64,000 nucleotides of DNA from Kalmusia sp. IMI 367209 (taxonomy: Eukaryota > Ascomycota > Dothideomycetes > Pleosporales > Didymosphaeriaceae): positions 1,240,001 to 1,304,000 of the forward strand of contig JAPEUQ010000003.1 in NCBI GenBank assembly GCA_027946365.1, given 5' to 3'. The notes under the pieces are model-generated. The model ran no database searches. It was not told the origin of the DNA and worked only from the letters and a program-made list of their open reading frames with translations. Positions 21,701 to 34,828 of the stretch are shown here, in pieces (positions within the stretch are counted from its first letter, which is position 1; every line of letters begins with the position of its first letter). A program made the position numbers and the translations under genes.

Positions 21701-24700
21701 TAGCGGTCTCTCGCTACGCGAAGTTTCAAGATGTGGTCCAGCACATCTACGATTCTGCAAAGACTGGTACGATAGGTGCAATTCTGGCTTTGGGGCATTT
21801 GTCGACCACAGCCGACGAGAATGACGAAGATTCTGAGAAGAGCGATTATAGCTTCGTTGTTGACAAGCTATATGAGCTACACGAAGTACGTCAACCCGAA
21901 GTGCAATTTTCTGTCGGCGAAGCCTTGAGTTGCTTTGCTTGTGGATGGGAGTCGAAGGCATTGACGGCGGAACTTGATATTGAACATGCAACCCAACAAC
22001 ATGATCCTTGGGACAAAGCCTTGGTCACCCCATCGGGCCCCAAACGCGAGAAGACATTGACTGCTGTCCTCGAAAAGACATTGAAGGGTTGTCGTCAAAC
22101 TAAACCTTCTCTCAAGAAGGCTTCCGTGATATGGCTTCTATGTCTACTTCAGTATTGTGGACACAAACCGGAAATACAACAGTATCTTCCGCAATGCCAG
22201 ATAGCTTTCAAATATTGCCTTTCGGACAGAGATGAGGTTGTCCAGGAAGCAGCTTCGAGAGGTCTTGGTTTGGTCTACGAGAAAGGCGATCGCCAGCTTA
22301 AGGATGACTTGGTGCGTGATCTTGTAGGATCTTTCTCGGATAATAAGTCGAAGATGTCTGGTACCGTGTCCGATGACACGCAGCTCTTCGAGCCTGGTGC
22401 TTTGCCTACTGGCGATGGGTCGATCACTACTTACAAGGATATTCTAAATCTTGCATCGGAGGTTGGAGACTCTAGCCTTGTCTATCGATTCATGTCACTT
22501 GCATCCAACAACTCAATTTGGTCAAGTCGCGCAGCGTTTGGGCGCTTTGGCTTAAGCAATATCTTCTCCGACTCAAGCGTTGATGGATATCTAGCTGAGA
22601 ACCCGAAGCTGTACCCTAAGCTTTATCGCTACAGGTATATCCCTTTCGTACAACATGTTTGGTGGAGCTAACTTAATGTAGGTTTGATCCGAACCCGAAT
22701 GTGCAACGGTCGATGAACGATATCTGGAATGCCTTGGTGAAAGACTCATCAGCGACGATTGACAAAAACTTTGACGCCATAATGGATGATCTTCTTACGA
22801 GCATTCTCACAAAAGAGTGGCGTGTCCGTCAGGCATCTTGCGCAGCTATCTCAGATTTGGTGCAGGGACGAAACATTGATAAGGTTGGTACATCTGTGCT
22901 GCAAGTAGCCACATACTAATAGTTCCAGTACGAGAAATACCTTGGGGATATATGGGATAAATGCTTCAAGGTTCTCGACGATATAAAAGAATCGGTTCGT
23001 GCGGCTGCGGCATCGCTTGCGCGAGTACTTACGGGAATCCTTACACGATCCCTAGAAGCGGGCGACTCTTCAATAAAGACTGCGGATGCTATGCTATCTC
23101 GTGTTCTCCCTTTCTTGTTTTCCGGTTCCGGTCTTGAGTCCAGCGCAGAAGAGGTGCGACTTTTTGCGGTTCACACTCTGCTCCAGATTGTCAAGAAGAG
23201 CAATGCAAAAACGTTGAATCCACATGTACCGGAATTAGTTGAGAGGCTTCTTGGACTACTTAGCTCATTAGAGCCTGAAGCTGTTAACTATATCCACCTC
23301 AACGCCTCCAAATACAACCTCACCGAGCAGAAGATCGACGACATGCGTTTACAAAGCGTGCGTTCCTCGCCACTCACGGAGTCCATAGAACGCTGTCTCG
23401 ACCTAGCGGATGCAGCTACAATGAAAGCGCTCGTCCCGCGAATCGAAGTCGCGATGAAGAATGCCGTCGGACTCCCGTCAAAAGTAGGATGCTCAAGGAT
23501 TCTAGTCACACTTGGCACGAGGCACAACTTCATCTTCAAGCCTTACGCAGACAGTTTCCTGAAAACGATTCAGAAGTATGTCCATGACCGTAACGACACC
23601 GTATCCTCATCGTACGCTGCCGCCGCAGGCTATGTTGCTCGCCTGGCATCAGACAAACAACTCCTCGCCACCATTGCATTCTGTCACAAATTGTACTTCG
23701 AGTCAGAAGACGATAAGAGCAGACTCACATCAGGTGATATTGTTCTCTCGATCTCTAAAAATGCTGCAGACCGCTTCACGTCACTCTCGTCGGAGCTCCT
23801 TCCCTTCATCTTTCTCGCTAAACACGACACGAACGATCAAGTCAAGGGTCTCTTCGAAGATACATGGTCCGACAACGTAGCCGGCTCCCGGGCCGTCCTC
23901 CTTTACCTCAAAGAAATCGTCGTACTTTCAGACAAATACCTCGAGTCGCAAAAATGGGTGCTCAAGCATGCAGCAGCCAAGACCATCGCCGACTCCGTCA
24001 TCTCCATCACTACGGGCAGCGAAACAATCGCGAAGTCCAATGCTGAAATCATCTGGCCATCTCTCGACAAAGCGATGGGAGGTAAAACATGGGATGGCAA
24101 GGAGATTGTGCTGGAGGCTTTTGTGCGCTTCGTCGAGCGTGGCGAGAGTCTCTGGAAGGAAGACAAGAAAGTGGCAAAGCAGATTGAGAAGGTTGCAATC
24201 CGGGAAGCGAAAAGGCAGAACAAAACGTATCGACCACATGCGCTTGAGGCGCTTGGCAAGATATGTTGCGCTAGGACGGATCTTGAGCTCTCGGGCACAA
24301 TCCTAGATATTGTTCAAGGAGTTTTGGATGAGGTACTTGGTGCCGATGAGGATGGCGAGAAGATGGATGTTGACGGTGGAGAGCCGATGAAGGATGTGCA
24401 ATTGTGAGTTTTTACTGGTGCACTGTTTTATGATGATTGAGACTTGCTGACTTTCAATGCCCAGGCAAGAGAAGACTCTCTCCGCTTGCATAACGACCCT
24501 TGCTTCCTCCCTGAACACGACACATCTTTCTGGCCCCGCGCTTTCAGACCACCTTTCTGCTATCCTTTCCCTCATTGTTAAAGCGAACTCCACGCACGCA
24601 AAAGATATACACCTTACGACCTTCACCTCGCTTCACTCACTGTTCGAGCGGCTTCCCGCTGACGTGCCTATCGACGAAAACACGAAAGACCCACTAGACA

Positions 24701-24888
24701 AGCTGCTATTTGATCCGAGTTTCGATGGCTTGCCAGAGGCCATGCGCCTCAAAAGAGCAGAGGCGCTAGTCGTTCTTGGCAAAGCGAAGGGATGTGGATG
24801 GGTTGCTGAGAAGGTTGGCCCGGAGGTTAGCGGTGGGGAGAGAAGCACAGTAGTTAGGACTGTTCTCGCGAAGGTAGGGAAGGTGTAA
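18783..24888 (+). CDS. ECM29: Proteasome adaptor and scaffold protein ECM29
   Basis: Nine exons: 18783-18844, 18910-19015, 19109-19152, 19204-19893, 19944-20728, 20792-22634, 22682-22883, 22929-24403, 24465-24888. They sum to 5631 nt, or 1876 residues, close to the usual length of the family. The N-terminus (ADSEKKLEDLLKLYLAPLLLKLG) matches the Ecm29 start, and the rest is a continuous array of HEAT-type helical repeats with no catalytic motif. Ecm29 binds both the core and regulatory particles of the 26S proteasome, stabilises them, and checks faulty or stressed assemblies. Intron 5 (20729-20791) begins GC rather than GT, with a GCAAGT donor and an ATACTAATC branch site. Reading it as an intron joins the two halves in frame. 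Intron 4 (50 nt) has a nearer acceptor that would leave only 35 nt, which I judged too short. Confidence 0.92.
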
Positions 24889-26417
24889 ACAGGAGGCATG
24901 CACGAAGAGCCTATGTAGAGTTATAGACATGACGCTGTAAAGTGCGATGGTTAAAATCTAGCTAAGATATCGGGTTTACCCAGAAAGCTGCGATCTCACT
25001 GACTTCATTGAGTATTCTATCTCATCATCTGATTACACGGACTGCTCTAGTACCATTCATCAAGATGGGCGGTTGCCGTGTTTGTATGCTTTGCCATCTG
25101 GCTGCCCGAGCATAGCAGAAATGCGAGTGTGGCATAAGCAATGGTGATGCAGAATATGCAAGTAATAGATGCCCGTTCAATCCATATGACCAATATGGAC
25201 AGCGCTTCATACATGCATCCTGCATCTCACCCCCAGGCATGTACAACGAAATCGACCCAAGGAAATTAGCTAAAACCATGACAAACAGAAAACCACAAGA
25301 TTTCTATGTGAATCGGGAAGCACATTGCATCATTACGTGTATCCGTCCGTTTATGCCTATCTCCACTCGCCCCAGGCTGTCACACCTACCCAGCGCTCAG
25401 AAAAATTTTCAGCTCATTGTGTTACCACTACCCCGTGTGTGCGTACCCGTCTGCGTCACACATGTCATCATACAGCCTCTCCACGCACCCTTCTCCATCG
25501 ACGCACAACACAATGTATCTGGATTCAACCTGCCCTACGTGCAGTCCACACCGTCACATACGGAATAATCCTTGCGCATGCAACTGAAGGCGATTGGGCC
25601 GGGGAATAGTGGAAATGCTGCGGTCGGCCTGCACAATCCTCTAGATGTAGATAATGTGGAGCTGGGCTGGGGTGCAATGTATTGATCTGTGCGTCTGAAA
25701 CAGACCGACGGGATGCAGCGGTGACCGGATTAGGGAATTGCTAGAACTACATGTGAGAACTCACCCTCTTGAGTCTGCGACGAGAAAGAGGCGGTGAGGC
25801 ACGCTTGAGCACGAGAGGTCTGTCTGTCTGGGTGGCAAGGTATCGTGCGTTCAGTCACCGTTAGATGTGTCTGCGTGCGGTCATGTTTTTCTCCAACAAT
25901 ATTGATATTGCATTCGTGATACATCATCAAGGATATGTGCACGGTTTTTGTAAAATATGATGATTCTGTGTTTCTTAGAGACACACTGAGCGAACATCCT
26001 TTGCCCTTTTGTGCTATCTCATGCGCTGTGACTGGATAATTGAACCGTGTGAAGACCTCTGACGACCAAAGCGTGAGTCGAGAGAAACCGCAGCAGTATA
26101 TCTAAGAAGTAAAAAGGGTGAACCCAAAGCTAGTACCGATAATAGTAAGGAATGGCAGTGATATTACATGTTTCGTAGCAAACAGACAGGCAGACTACCA
26201 TGATAGACCATTGTGGGGTAAGGACAGTGCGGAAACAATGTAAACGAGAAAAGATAACTCTGCTGTCTCGTGATCGAACGAGACATGATCTGAAACACCC
26301 TAGTGATAGCTATAAGGTATCGAGCTGTCTTGCATCGGATTCGTCTCCGCTTCGCAATAGAGTAGCATCCTCACACCAGCCAGGTAGAATGACCGAACAA
26401 CGATCAAAAATTCCGAC
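24889..26417. other. Convergent intergenic region, 1.5 kb
   Basis: This lies between the stops of ECM29 (+) and the Zn2Cys6 gene (-). It is much longer than the two 3' UTRs should need. I find no domain-bearing ORF, repeat or tRNA. Confidence 0.5.
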
Positions 26418-27994
26418 TCAAAGTCGATGGAGAAGGTTGATGTGCCGCATATGCCTACGACTGAGCGTCTCATTCGGGAGACCGTTCAGCCCGGATTGGT
26501 GTTGAGGCTGGTTCTGACACTGACTCAAGGGTGTGTATTGTTGACCACTCACTAAAGTGGAGTCGTTCTCACTAGGGAGACCCCTTGAGTTGGAGTTGGT
26601 GCTGATGCTGTAAAGGCTGGTGGGTGAGATTAGATGCTTGTCTCGAGTCTCTCGGAAGTTCGAGTACGTCGGCTGCAATGTCGGCGCTGGCACAGCGTCG
26701 AATATTGCCGAAGTGCTGAAGTGGAATTGCGGTCCATTTGAAAGTGAAAGCTCTTCGACCGTTGTGGGTGCTTTCGTGGATGGGCAGATTAATCCTTCCG
26801 ATGTCGACGCCGTAGAGGACACCGAAACCTGCTCCGGAAGTGTTGCTGATTTATCTGCCACCACCGTGACTTTGACATCCGTATTGCCATGGAGCGGAGG
26901 CGGAGGCTTTACGAAACCCCCACTACCGAGTGATGAGCCGCTCATTGCTTGAGCAGAGCGCAACCGCTGGTCTTGTAACTGATCCACAACGTTCCTTGAG
27001 GTCTGTGCTGGAGACTGATGCGGGATAGGCAACTGGGGTCGCTGTGACGGTGGAACTCCGGACCGTGTGTGGGGTCTCTCGGGTAGTGTTAACTGCCTCA
27101 TGCTGTGTGATAGCGCTTCAGAACTCGTAGCAGTTCGAACGTTATGCTCCATGCACGGAAGGCTATAAGTGTCGTAGACAGTGGGGTCGTGAGCAATATA
27201 AGTGTTGTGTGCAGGCTTGCTATCAGTGCTCCAACGATGATCGCCATTGCTTGCCATTTGGCCTTCGCTTGACAGGTACGCCGTGTGCTGTTCTGGGCCA
27301 TACATGTCCACTGGAGACGTCTCCTCGGCAAAAGAGATCGCCCAGGAGTGAGGGTAGATAGGCTTGGGACCCATTCCAGGGTATGTGGAAGGCCGCGGTC
27401 GAAGTGGACTCGTCGGCGCGCTGCATGCGTGCATCATCGTAAAAGAATTGGCATAACCATTCAGGCTGTGATGCAGGTCGATTACGCTCGAAGCTTCGCC
27501 CGAGCCAACCTAGAAAGGTCAGTATCATTGTGTGTTGATGATTAAACAGACTTACGCGATGGAATAGACAATTCTCAAGGCTCCCAGATGCCTTGCAGTT
27601 CTGGCACCCGCTTCCGTCTCCAGGATCACCACTGCAGCGTATCTTACGCTTTCTACAACGGGCACACTAATGTTGTGTCAGTCTGTTGGACTTTTCAAGT
27701 AGTGACTGAGTTAAGAGATCAAAGGTGATGAACATCATGGAGACTTACCGCTACAGGAACGCGGCGCCTAGATCGATCAGAGTCCGGGTCATCATCTCGG
27801 CTTCCACTAGAACGCACTCTCGCACCGCCTATTGAGGCACGTGGTGGATAGACTCGTGGGTTACCCCTCGCGTCATTGGATACGGGAAACCCCAGGTTTC
27901 CTCCACCGTATTGGTATTGTTGTTGTTGTTGTTGCTGCTGCTGAAAAGCGAGACTTGTGTTCTGAGTACAAAGATGTCCCTGCTCGAATGCCAT
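26418..27994 (-). CDS. Zn2Cys6 (GAL4-type) transcription factor with a polyQ tract
   Basis: Three exons, 27994-27749, 27666-27556 and 27509-26418, in phase, give 482 residues. The second exon encodes a full binuclear zinc cluster, C83-x2-C86-x6-C93-x9-C103-x2-C106-x8-C115, with the usual basic CRKRKIRC. A Gln9 run (about residues 16-26) and a basic Arg-rich stretch precede it. The rest is Ser/Pro/Gln-rich with no fungal_trans domain, so the protein is short for the class. The start is the ATG at 27994 (GCAATGG context); an in-frame ATG 13 codons upstream (28033) has a poor context, and a CACAG just upstream of 27994 could be the acceptor of a leader intron. Predicted to be a nuclear DNA-binding regulator. 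Its targets cannot be told from the window; the nearest gene on the same strand is the dienelactone hydrolase, 2.7 kb away. Confidence 0.85.
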
Positions 27995-30724
27995 TGCGGC
28001 TGCGGGCTGTGAATGTCTTAGTTTGACCTTCATAGACGGAAATAGAGCAATCTTGATAGACCAGGTCGAAGGGAGGAAGATGTCTCACACTTGTTGGTAC
28101 TTGAGTCTCAATAATCGCTGTCGTTCAAAGAGCAAACCCGAAAACGGATATCTCGCCCGTGCAAAAATAGAATTGCGATAAAGCGAAGTTCGCGGAGCTC
28201 CGCTCGTTGGAAATATTTCACAAGCACGCCGAACTGTGATGCCTAGTTTTGCGAGGTCTATTTTTCCTATGTGACGGAGAAAAAGGTTTATATGTACTGA
28301 GAGTAAGCCGTGCTGCAGAAGCAATGTCCACAGAGGCTTCACTAGGTCGAGTAGAATTATCTGTGCCTCCTACGTTATGTGCATACAGGAACGGGTAGCT
28401 GCAGACTGCAGCAAGGTAGACCCTCTTTACTGCATGTCAAACAATGATGGCTTGTTGAAACCAAAGCACGTGCTACATGGTACAAGGGAAATTGCTGTGC
28501 CGGACCTGCAGCCTTCTGCAATTGTAGCCGTTCATTCTGCGCAGTGTCACTACTGTTAGACTGATACTTATCAGAATATGACATATGGTCTGCAGCTAGG
28601 GCAACCTACCTGTGATCACCTGAAAGAATATGTTTTGTTGATACTTTCCGACGCAAACAAAATTCATACTGTCTTACGCAAATGTGTTAGCTAGTAGGCT
28701 GCAGGATGCCGTCTGATCGCCAGGGCCTAAGCGACCATTGTTTGCTTGCGGGTCAGTAGTCCCACCGGGGAAGACGGAAGACAAAGCGATCTATCATAGC
28801 TATCGAACGTCAGACACTGTACGATCTAGGGCAATTAGCGGACACGGCAGGAATGCTATCTGATAAGAAGGACCCTTCCGAGAATTCTCTACCTCGACAA
28901 GCAAAGCCCATCTTTCTCGAGAACACAAAGTCCTTCAATCGTTTGTTGATATAAGGTCGATTAAGGAGCAAACACTATATAACTCGTTTGGGAAGGGAGT
29001 GAAACATTTGTCCTAATCATGATGGTCCTCAACCTTTGATCGACACGCTGGCTTCTTCTTAGTGCTAATTTAACTACGATACATGGGTACCTCCGCCACG
29101 ATGGCACTTGCATAATGGCCTGCAGCTCACAGCGCTGAAAGAGCGCTCAACCGTAAACTATGCAATCAGCCTTGGAGTGACAACGCAAGGCTACGAAGGT
29201 GCTGACACTTGCACGGGGGAATGTCTTCCGGCGGCAGACACGGGAGTGTCACTTTCAAGGGTAATAGAAATGGAGCGGTTACTTCCTGATCAAGGAACCG
29301 GTGCCTATCGAATTCCCTGTTTTGTGAGATACGAATGATCTCAGAGAATCGGTAACAGATAAGATGAGAGCGACGCCTTGAAACCGTGAGGAGGTCCAGG
29401 ATTTCTCGCACTTTGATTTGGGCTTCAAGAAAATCGTACTGTGCTAAGCCTACCTGCAGGAAGCAAACACTGCTATTACCACTAGCTTGGCAACGCAAAC
29501 ACGCCTAAGTCGCCCGCGCCCTAGAGAGTGACAGCTGTCGTTGCTTGCATGTTCCCCCAAACGTTTTGTGTCCTTCGTGTACTAGGGATGTACGAATTTG
29601 TCGGCAGTAGTGCAAGGAATCACAGCTCTAGATGACAGTGCTCTATACAGAAGTGGCTCGTGGACACAGCTCTGCTGTGCGAGTGTTGTACTGAGCCATG
29701 ACCTGCGCTAGTGTTGTACAATAAGGGGAATGCTGAGGTGGGGGCATGTAGGTTGCGGCACAACCTGTCCGTGCTTGTAGCCCATGCTGTGCGCTGCAGA
29801 CCTTGCCAGGAATTGAAACATGACGAAAAGAGAACCCCAATGTTTTATTCGGCTCGAAGCCTCATTAATCGATGCAATTAAACGAGCGAGACAAACAAAA
29901 CAGCTCATGCAAGTTCTCAGAGCCGCCTTTGCTTGCGAGTAGCTATCAGAACGAAGCGAGAGTATTACTACGCTTCTGACCTATCGAATTGCGCTAGTAA
30001 TGTTGTGTATGCATGAGAGCTATTCCACCCTTGGTTACAGAAGATCTTCCATAAAGCTGTAGTCGGTGATGAGCGGGATTGGCGGTACCAAATGACATTG
30101 CAGCAATCACTGCGACTTCTGGCAATGACCATGATGCGTGCTCCGAAGTATAAACGCGTCTAAAAGAATTAGCCTGGGTTCGGTATCCTCGGTAGTTTCC
30201 AAATATCGCTTGTCCTATCGAAGATGGTGGTAGCAAACACGACACCTTGAGCCCTACAATGATCCCGGGGTTCGAGAACGACCTCTCACAGGTCGGTAAA
30301 GCATCGGAACTACGGAAGAATGCTGCTTCATACTCATCCTAGAGAGTTGAGATGTCGAACGGTGGTAGAGTGAAGAGAGGTACATACCTCCTTCTACTTG
30401 CGGGTGATGTCAACGCGTTTGGTAATCCGCGCTTGCACCTCATGGTACATTGGGGGTCATTGAAGCAATACAGCATGGCTTAGTAGCGTTTTTGAGTTTA
30501 TCAACTAGCAAGAGCTATATCTGGCTCATGTTTCATGACTTTGACGAAAAGTAACACCTAAGAGCAAGACCATTGGGAACTTAACGTCTTGCTGTTCAGC
30601 TTCCAAATAAGCCAATGAATAACGTTCGACAATAACACTTGTACTCAATACTATATCTAACAAGCCATACCAGAGACTCTCGGATAATATTGAGGCCTTA
30701 GAGTAGACATTATGCACACCTTTT
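27995..30724. other. Gene-poor region, 2.7 kb
   Basis: The longest empty stretch apart from 11.6-15.2 kb. It holds the promoter and leader of the Zn2Cys6 gene and the 3' flank of the dienelactone hydrolase. All ORFs are short and without domains. The 10-mer AGTGTTGTAC occurs twice about 30 bp apart near 29680-29720. A long upstream region is common for fungal regulator genes. Confidence 0.5.
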
Positions 30725-31658
30725 CTACCACCCGTCTTCCCCATGCAACCACTCCTTCATCCAAGCTACCTGCGCCCTCTTTCCCCTCAACATCGCCCTC
30801 CTCTCTTTCTCATCCTCTAGGTTTCCCCTTGTAGCGAATGAATGTTCTACACCTGGGAAGTACTGATAGTCATACGGTACACCCTTTGTCGGGATCACCT
30901 CATTGGCATACGCCTTCAGCTCAGAGGTGAACGCTTTATCAATCTCAGGCGCGCAGATTTGGACTGGCACTCCAATCTTGTCAATTTCCTCTTTCGTTAA
31001 CCATGTAGGGTGGGCGGTTGAGATACCTTGGGTCTCATTAATTCATATATTTCTCCTTGATAGCGAAACTAGGAGAAAAACTTACAATCAACAAGCCTAG
31101 GCTCAAACTCAATACCGCCCAGCCTGAACAGACTCCATCCACCATAACAATACCCAATAACGCCCACACGCTCATATCTCTCCTTCAATGCTTTCGCAAC
31201 TTGTACGATCTCATCCCAGCGCGCCTCCTTTGCGTTGCGCTTATGCCAGCCCTCGAGGTTAAATTCGTTCCAGCGGTTATGGTTGGCAATGATTTGGGGA
31301 TCGATCACTTCACCACCGAAGCTAGTACAAAATAAGATTTAGATATCATTGGATAGGGAAGAATTGAGTGGGAGAGACGTACAAGTCTGGCATGTAAACG
31401 GCAGCATTTGCTTCCTCGGCGTAGCGGTCACAGAGAAGACGTGTATTGATAAATGTCCACCCAAAAAGATCTAAATGACGTATGAATTAGTCGAAAAGAG
31501 TCTGGGGGAGATATCGAAGAACATATACCTGCGACGACCAGTATAGCGACCTTCTCATTCCCGCCCACAATATACGCCTTATTTTCAGCAATCTTTCCCT
31601 CTATTCCAATAGGTGCACCATCCCATTGGAACCCGGATAAACAACATTCAGTAACCAT
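30725..31658 (-). CDS. Dienelactone hydrolase family protein
   Basis: Four exons, 31658-31529, 31470-31383, 31321-31086 and 31026-30725, sum to 756 nt, or 251 residues, normal for the family. It is an alpha/beta-hydrolase with a Cys nucleophile: GYCYGG with Cys131, then Asp181 (APEIDKAF) and His213 (GVEHSF) to complete the triad. Other family marks are DLFGW near residue 44 and the substrate-side VYMPDFFGGEV. Bacterial members open dienelactone to maleylacetate. Fungal homologues of this type are widespread and mostly of unknown substrate, so the reaction here is inferred only at family level. There is no signal peptide, so it is likely cytosolic. All three introns have GT-AG ends and lengths of about 58-61 nt. 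Confidence 0.9.
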
Positions 31659-32312
31659 TTTGTCCCATTAACTCCGCAGATGAGCGTATTACAGCGAGGT
31701 GATCTCCCACCAGACCTCGAAGCAGTGTTTATATAGATGTATAGCGCCAAGAGTCCAACAGAGACATCGGCAACACCTTTTGTCAGCAGATACGACTATT
31801 GTAGAGCACGAAGGAGCGCTAGTTGTTACACGCAATAATCTTCCATGGAGCTGTTCGCCTTAGGCTACGTATTAGAGAGTACCCGATCATCATTGACGTC
31901 AGTGATGCACTTGCTGTCCAATCGCAAGGAGTCTTATCTTTATAAAGATAGACGGACTTTGATTGCTGACCTGTACTGATGGTAGTTCGGGTGGAGGAGC
32001 TTTGGGTGGTGATGCAAGAATGAAACGAGCATAGCAACCTCCGTGGACGTCCGGGAGCACTGTGGCCCTACCACCGCAGCTATTAGTATTCATGGTAGCG
32101 CTGATCATCTCATCTACTCGGCACACAAGCTAAGTATAGGCTCGAATGATTCAAGCGTGGATTTATTCAAGTGAGGAATGCTTTCATATTCGAAGTTGTA
32201 CCACATTATGTGTCATTCCGGCCCTATATCCTAATATATGCAACGCTATAACCACCTAATGAACGCCGGATGCAGATGAAACGGAAAGGTATCGACCTAA
32301 GAACACAACAAA
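31659..32312. other. Intergenic between two minus-strand genes
   Basis: This holds the promoter of the dienelactone hydrolase and the 3' flank of BRN1. Nothing else is supported. Confidence 0.55.
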
Positions 32313-34828
32313 CTAGTCGCCGACGCTAAGATCGGCTGTGAAGTCTCTCCTAATCGACAAATCTACAAGGTTCTCCTCATTGTTGATGACAAGGCCTTTC
32401 TCGTTGGCCAGATGCAGCAGGCATATGAAGCAATACGATGTCGAGATGTCTGACATCGCCTTCTGGGGGTACACTGACTGGAGACCATTCATAACTTGGG
32501 TAAACTTCAATGAACCGTCCACAGTTTTGGAACTGGTGCTATCGATTGCGTCATCGCGAGGGGGGGCGTCGATCTGTATCCTATTAGCACAGATTTCATA
32601 AGCATGCGAAATGTTGAGCATACCCCTTCAAAGCCTATGCCTTTCCACAGCTCGTCCTTCAGCCGCTTCACATCCACCTTCTTAGGTGCACGTGCATATT
32701 GCACGTATTCTGGGCGGAAGCTCCGGCTTTGTGCAACTAACTGCGTGCCAAAGGCGCCTTCGTTGGCCTCAGCATCGCCCACTATGGGCTGAGTTGGCGC
32801 CAGGTTGTTTTGTGGCTGCGGCGAGAAATGATCTCTAGCATCCGCAAATGTTTCTCCTTCGTCATCAGGTAGGCCTGGCATACCTAAGGGATCGTCGTCC
32901 TGGAAGAAATTTGCGTCGTAGTCACCTTGCACCTCCTCATCTCCATGTGCTGTTTCGCGTCCATTCTCCATTGCGGCCCAGTGTGCAGCGTCAACATCGC
33001 CGCTGGGCGTTTCACTCGGTCGGTCATTATATGAATTACGATTAGCTCTTCGAGAACCTAGACGAACATTCGGTTTTAGGAAGAGTCCGAGTAATTGCCG
33101 TGAATTGAAGTGTTTGTCGTCGGGCGCGAGATTCCGGTTCTTAGACACCCATTGTGATTTGGGTAGCATAACACTTGCCATTGAAGGAGCTTGACTGTAG
33201 AGCGCGTTTGCTAATTCCTGGCTCATCGGCGAAAAGAAATCAATCTTGAAAGGTTCCTTCTCCTTGCGTTTCGTCGTGGTGGGGGCTTTGCCAATGTCTT
33301 TGACTCGGCGGATGCGCCAGTGTTCAGGACCAGCCCAGTTCTTTTTCAAAGCTTCGTCAAAATAGCTGAGAATGTTCTCTTGCTCTTTTCCTGATTGGTG
33401 ATCCATTGATAAATTGTATGGCCGGTCTGCTGCGTTGAGGCCGTCATCACCACCTTCTCCGACTTCTTCATCGGCATCACCCGTTTCCAAGGTGTGAACG
33501 CGTGCCTGTGGATCTCGCGCAGCTTCTCGGGCCCAAATTTCACCACCTTCTCCGAAGCCAGCCTCTGGGGGCATATCGAAAACAATATCATCGTCATCGT
33601 CAAAATTTGGCGCAGTCTCTTGATCAAGAAGGGCGGCGGAGCGATCACCATCATCTTCACTTTGCTGTTTTTGGTGGTCATCCTCGGGAGCCTTAAGGAA
33701 TGGCAGATCCATCGAGCCGTTGGCATCTCCAAGATCGAAAGTTTTCATCGATGGGCAAACATCCTGTTCATCTAGTCTCGCGAGATCAGGAAAATATTTA
33801 GCTGCAAGCCCCGAGATATCAATCTCGACATCTTCAGACGGCTCGTCGAGCTCCTCTTGCTGATCCTCCGCAGCCTCTGGGGCCGGTGTCTCTCTGGAAG
33901 GGTGCGTAGCATCTTTGACATCGTCGCTGCTGTCGAACACAATTCTTCCGTCCTTGTCGATAGCGAGGTGGTTCAGAAGCAGGCCCTTGGCGCCGCCTTC
34001 ATCAAAATCTGCTGTAGCCTTCTTGAAGAGTGGATCGACGGAGAGGTCGAGATCCATCTTTTTATTCTGGAGTTGTTCGAATGTTGCTGCAAGAGTCGAC
34101 TCTGCTGAGCGCGCTGCTCGCTTCTTTTTCTTCTTCTGCCCATCCTCGCCTTCTTCACCATCTTCATCTTCGTCCCCTTCGCCTTCAGCGCCAGCCCCAC
34201 GTCTATTTTTATTACCACTCTCGGCCAAACCACTGAGAAGTTTTCCCGTGTCTGTGGTCACGCTATCTACCCTACTCGTATATATCTTGACGCAGCCTTC
34301 TAACGTACAGCTTGCTTTCTGGAAGTTGACGCTGTCGCCCTCTTTCAGCAAAGACATGTCGTGAAAGTAGTCGATCAACTGGAAGTTCCACGAGTTGTTT
34401 GCATTGATTTTCTGCCGCCTGTCAGAGCCAAACACCGTCATATCACAAATTTCTACCTACGTTGTCTGTGGCTAGCTTTATCCACTCCTCGAAATTTGCT
34501 AGTAAGGGTGGCGCACGCTTCATGGGTGTAACAGCAGTTCCGGTTACATCGGGCATGTCAACATCTTGGTCGATTGCTGGTGTGTGTGGGCTATCCTGAG
34601 GCGCAATCGACATTCGTTTTCGACCCGGCGTCCCCGAAGTTCGCATAGAGTCTCGTTGGGCTTGGTTGCGCGCATCGCGGCGCTGTGCTTTCTCCTGTCT
34701 GTCATCATTCAACGGTACCCTGTGTGTGCTATTAGCGGTCTGTCTGCACAACTCTAAGGGGGGCTATACTTGACGGACGACCTTTGCGGCGTCGCCGCGC
34801 TGCTGTATCGGGAACTGGCGCGCGGCAT
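32313..34828 (-). CDS. BRN1: Condensin complex kleisin subunit BRN1/CAP-H (Barren)
   Basis: Four exons, 34828-34770, 34719-34461, 34411-32624 and 32573-32313, sum to 2367 nt, or 788 residues. The N-terminus reads MPRASSRYSS and joins in frame to VPLNDDRQEKAQ. The kleisin head follows: EEWIKLATDN, then NSWNFQLIDYFHDMSLLKEG, and VNFQKASCTLEGCVKIYTSR. The centre is acidic with a Lys-rich patch. The C-terminal winged-helix part is FTQVMNGLQSVYP and DISTSYCFICLLHLANEKGL. BRN1 bridges the Smc2-Smc4 heads and binds the HEAT subunits, compacting mitotic chromosomes in the nucleus. For the intron between exons 2 and 3 I chose the acceptor that gives ATDNKINANNSWNF, matching the family; an acceptor 6 nt earlier would add two residues. 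The gene is divergent from the cation exchanger. Confidence 0.93.

Noticed and set aside
30265..30285. tRNA B-box-like GGTTCGAGAAC
   Set aside because: No A box, acceptor stem or T-run lies at the right distances, so a cloverleaf cannot be drawn.
33915..34364. Plus-strand ORF of 149 codons opposite BRN1
   Set aside because: It is Ser/Pro/Phe-rich and mirrors the acidic and Lys-rich BRN1 coding strand, so it is a shadow.
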